DNA from: Streptomyces sp. NBC_01306
Lineage (GTDB): Bacteria; Actinomycetota; Actinomycetes; Streptomycetales; Streptomycetaceae
Direction: 5' to 3'
Assembly (NCBI RefSeq): GCF_026340465.1
Contig: NZ_JAPEPC010000001.1
Coordinates: forward strand, 558,001-622,000
Length of the DNA stretch: 64,000 nucleotides
This document shows positions 61,920 through 64,000 of the stretch, one piece after another. Under the pieces are notes generated by a model. That model ran no database searches, was not told the origin of the DNA, and was given only the letters and a program-made list of their open reading frames with translations. Positions within the stretch are counted from its first letter, which is position 1, and every line of letters starts with the position of its first letter. The position numbers and the translations under genes are program-made.

Positions 61920-63722
61920 TCAGCGACCGACGGCGTAACCCTGCATACCGCGCGGGTTCGCAGCGGCGCTCAGTACCCCGGTCCGCGGATCGCGGGCGAC
62001 CGCGCACAGCCTCCCCTCCGACCAGGCGTCGCCGACGGTGACGTCGTGCCCGCGGCGGCGCAGCTCCGCGATGACCCCCTCCCCGATCCGCGACTCGACG
62101 GTGACGCTGCCGGGCCGCATGGCGCGCGGGTAGAAGGAGCTGGGGAAGGAGTCGTTGTGCCAGTTCGGGGCGTCGATCGCGCCCTGGAGGTCCAGGCCGC
62201 CGCGGACCGTGGCGGTCAGCGCGACGGCGAGGAAGAAGTGCAGCTGCCACTGGTCCTGCTGGTCGCCGCCCGGCGTTCCGAAGGCGAGCACCGGCACACC
62301 GTCGCGCAGGGCGAGTGAGGGGGTGAGAGTGGTGCGCGGACGGCAGCCGGGGGTGAGCGAGTTCGGCAGTCCCTCGTCCAGCCAGGCCATCTGGAGCCGG
62401 TTGCCGAGCGGGAAGCCCAGTTCGGGCACCACCGGGTTGGACTGGAGCCAGCCGCCGCTCGGGGTCGCGGAGATCATGTTCCCCCAGCGGTCGACGATGT
62501 CGAGGTGGCAGGTGTCGCCACGGGTGGCGCCGTCCTTGGCGACGGTCGGCTCGCCCGCCCCCGCCGCGGAGATTCCCAGGGCGTCGAATCCGGGCTCGCC
62601 CGCCGCCACGGCGGTGGCCTGCCTGCTGAGCCGGGGCGCGCGGCCGTCGGGGCTGCCGGGGCGCAGCTCGTGCGAGGCCTCGCCGGTGATCAGGGCGCGG
62701 CGCTCAGCGTTGTACGCGTCGGAGAGGAGCGTGCCGAGCGGTACGTCCCCGGCGTCGCCGTACCAGGCCTCCCGGTCGGCCATCGCCAGTTTGCAGCCCT
62801 CGACGAGCAGGTGGACGTAGTCGGCGGACCCGTACCGGGGAAGCTCCTCGGGGAGCAGGGCGAGCTGCTGGAGGAAGACGGGACCCTGGCTCCAGCCGCC
62901 GGCCTTGCAGAGGGTCCAGCCGTTCCAGTCGTACGTCACGGGCGCCTCGTAGGACGCCGACCAGCCGGCCAGGTCGGCCGCGGTGAGGGTGCCGGTGTGG
63001 TGGGCGCCGCTGGTGTCCTGGGTGGGGCGCTGCGACTGGCGTACCAGCGCCTCGGCGATGAAGCCCTCGCGCCAGACCGCGCGGGCGGCGTCGATCTCGC
63101 CGGCCCGGTCCTGCGATCCAGCGGTGGCCTCGGCGATCAGCCGGCGCCAGGTCGCGGCGAGCGCGGGGTTGCGGAACAGCTCTCCGGGCGCGGGCGACCT
63201 GCCGCCGGGGAGGTACACGTCGGCGGAGGACCGCCACTCGGTCTCGAAGAGTTCCCGTACGGTCTCGACGGTCTGGCCGACCCGCTCGACGGGCGCGTGT
63301 CCGTCATCGGCGTAACCGATGGCGTACTTCAGGACGTCGGCGAGGGACTTGGTGCCGTGGTCGCGGAGCAGCAGCATCCAGGCGTCGAAGGCTCCGGGCA
63401 CCGCGGCGGCCAGCGGTCCGGTGCCGGGGACCAGGTCGAGACCGAGCGAGCGGTAGTGCGCGGCGGTCGCGCCGGCGGGGGCGGGGCCCTGCCCGCAGAG
63501 CACCCGGACCTCGCCGCCGGCCGGGGCCATGACAGCGGGCACCTCGCCGGCCGGCCCGTTGAGGTGCGGCTCGACGACATGCAGGACGAAACCGGCGGCG
63601 ACGGCGGCGTCATAGGCGTTCCCGCCGTCCTCCAGAACGGCCATCGCGGACTGCGAGGCGAGCCAGTGGGTGGATGACACCATGCCGAAGGTGCCCTGCA
63701 GAGTCGGCCGAGTGGTGAACAT
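61920..63722 (-). CDS. Gamma-glutamyltransferase family protein
   Basis: 600-residue Ntn-hydrolase proenzyme. The self-processing nucleophile Thr is in RGDTCHLDIVDRWGN, followed by the oxyanion region PLGNRLQMAWLD; the large-subunit side shows VSSTHWLASQSAMAVLEDGGNAYDAAVAAGFVLHVVEPHLNGP. No signal peptide, so probably cytoplasmic, unlike exported glutathione-type GGTs; substrates might be gamma-glutamyl or N-acyl compounds. ATG 63722 follows AAGGGAACGTGCC. Its upstream spacer (63723-63904) holds a hairpin for the next gene. Confidence 0.93.
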   Translation of the reverse strand: MFTTRPTLQGTFGMVSSTHWLASQSAMAVLEDGGNAYDAAVAAGFVLHVVEPHLNGPAGEVPAVMAPAGGEVRVLCGQGPAPAGATAAHYRSLGLDLVPGTGPLAAAVPGAFDAWMLLLRDHGTKSLADVLKYAIGYADDGHAPVERVGQTVETVRELFETEWRSSADVYLPGGRSPAPGELFRNPALAATWRRLIAEATAGSQDRAGEIDAARAVWREGFIAEALVRQSQRPTQDTSGAHHTGTLTAADLAGWSASYEAPVTYDWNGWTLCKAGGWSQGPVFLQQLALLPEELPRYGSADYVHLLVEGCKLAMADREAWYGDAGDVPLGTLLSDAYNAERRALITGEASHELRPGSPDGRAPRLSRQATAVAAGEPGFDALGISAAGAGEPTVAKDGATRGDTCHLDIVDRWGNMISATPSGGWLQSNPVVPELGFPLGNRLQMAWLDEGLPNSLTPGCRPRTTLTPSLALRDGVPVLAFGTPGGDQQDQWQLHFFLAVALTATVRGGLDLQGAIDAPNWHNDSFPSSFYPRAMRPGSVTVESRIGEGVIAELRRRGHDVTVGDAWSEGRLCAVARDPRTGVLSAAANPRGMQGYAVGR

Positions 63723-63866
63723 GGCACGTTCCCTTGCTAGTTACGCCTGTGAACGAACCGACCACGGCTCACCATCGAGCCTGGGAGGAATCTGGGGAGT
63801 TCGGTCCCGCCGGCCTGTTCACCTCATCTCCGAGCAGGCTATCGATTGCCCGTCACCCCTTGCTAC

Positions 63867-63898
63867 CCGCTGCGGGCACGAAGTGTGGCCCGCAGCGG
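63867..63898 (-). terminator. Terminator hairpin of the partial gene at the window end
   Basis: CCGCTGCGGGC (63867-63877) and GCCCGCAGCGG (63888-63898) form a perfect 11-bp stem with a ten-base loop. Read on the minus strand, it begins seven bases after the stop codon of the partial gene. Confidence 0.75.
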
Positions 63899-63904
63899 AA
63901 TGGC

Positions 63905-64000
63905 TCAACCTCCCCTGTGGGCAGGGTTGGCGTGCTCGGCCGTCTCGCCCGCAACAGATTCCGGCATATCCACCAGGCGCGCCCGGCCGCCCTTCAGGAG
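63905..64000 (-). CDS. C-terminus of an unidentified protein, 5' end beyond window
   Basis: 31 codons and a TGA are visible, ending ARLVDMPESVAGETAEHANP and then AHRGG. Codon third positions are mostly G or C, and a terminator-like hairpin follows directly, which argues for a real gene end on the minus strand. Too short to recognise a family. Confidence 0.5.
   Translation of the reverse strand, partial: LLKGGRARLVDMPESVAGETAEHANPAHRGG

Overview
High-GC (about 70%) actinobacterial chromosome, almost certainly a Streptomyces: coding codons nearly all end in G or C, GTG and TTG starts are common, genes are densely packed with ATGA/GTGA overlaps, and the content (DUF5107, DUF6204, MASE1, SpoIIE-type phosphatase, GlnA4-like synthetase, crotonyl-CoA reductase with MeaA, NCS1 permease) is typical. 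I saw no rRNA, tRNA, CRISPR array, transposase or integrase. All family names come from reading the sequence; no search was run.

Layout. 1-2.6 kb: 3' truncated DUF5107 gene, DUF6204 gene, GNAT acetyltransferase. 2.6-7.9 kb: minus-strand peptidase operon (DppA-type D-aminopeptidase, M20, S9 and S66 peptidases). 8-9.7 kb: divergent AraC regulator and PhyH dioxygenase. 9.7-17.8 kb: carbohydrate locus (ROK regulator, binding protein, two permeases, Gfo/Idh/MocA oxidoreductase, Tat-exported 795-residue protein of unknown family) without an ABC ATPase. 18-25.6 kb: MASE1 protein, methyltransferase, PAS-GAF-SpoIIE-ATPase phosphatase, an MFS exporter fused to carboxypeptidase-regulatory-like domains, SRPBCC protein. 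25.7-27.4 kb: Rv2578c-like radical SAM gene behind a LexA-type box, HEAT-repeat protein. 27.5-34.3 kb: gamma-glutamyl amine (probably ethanolamine) catabolism: hydrolase, permease, GntR regulator, glutamine synthetase-like ligase, aldehyde dehydrogenase, SDR. 34.7-43.9 kb: acyl-CoA metabolism: double 3-hydroxyacyl-CoA dehydrogenase, TetR regulator, then an ethylmalonyl-CoA pathway run (ccr, mutase, lyase, hydratase, acyl-CoA dehydrogenase). 44-45.6 kb: psd-pssA. 45.6-51.9 kb: MarR, glycerate kinase, Ogt, Ada-AlkA fusion, FAD oxidoreductase, nucleotidyltransferase. 52-61 kb: a Rut-like, probably N-heterocycle-degrading gene set. 61-64 kb: inositol monophosphatase family protein, gamma-glutamyltransferase family protein and the last 31 codons of another gene.

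The most interesting part is 52-61 kb. An NCS1 permease and a divergent GntR/FCD regulator lie beside two divergent, translationally coupled operons: LLM monooxygenase, two adjacent DUF1185 paralogues, alpha/beta hydrolase and aldehyde dehydrogenase on the minus strand; SnoaL-like cyclase, flavin reductase and isochorismatase-fold cysteine hydrolase on the plus strand. The class composition parallels the uracil Rut pathway, with a DUF1185 pair where RutC would be. An identical 13-bp sequence precedes the permease gene and overlaps the predicted transcription start of the monooxygenase operon, which ties the parts into one candidate regulon.

Several promoters carry a perfect palindrome exactly between -35 and -10 (ROK locus, ccr, psd), and several gene ends carry short tandem repeats.
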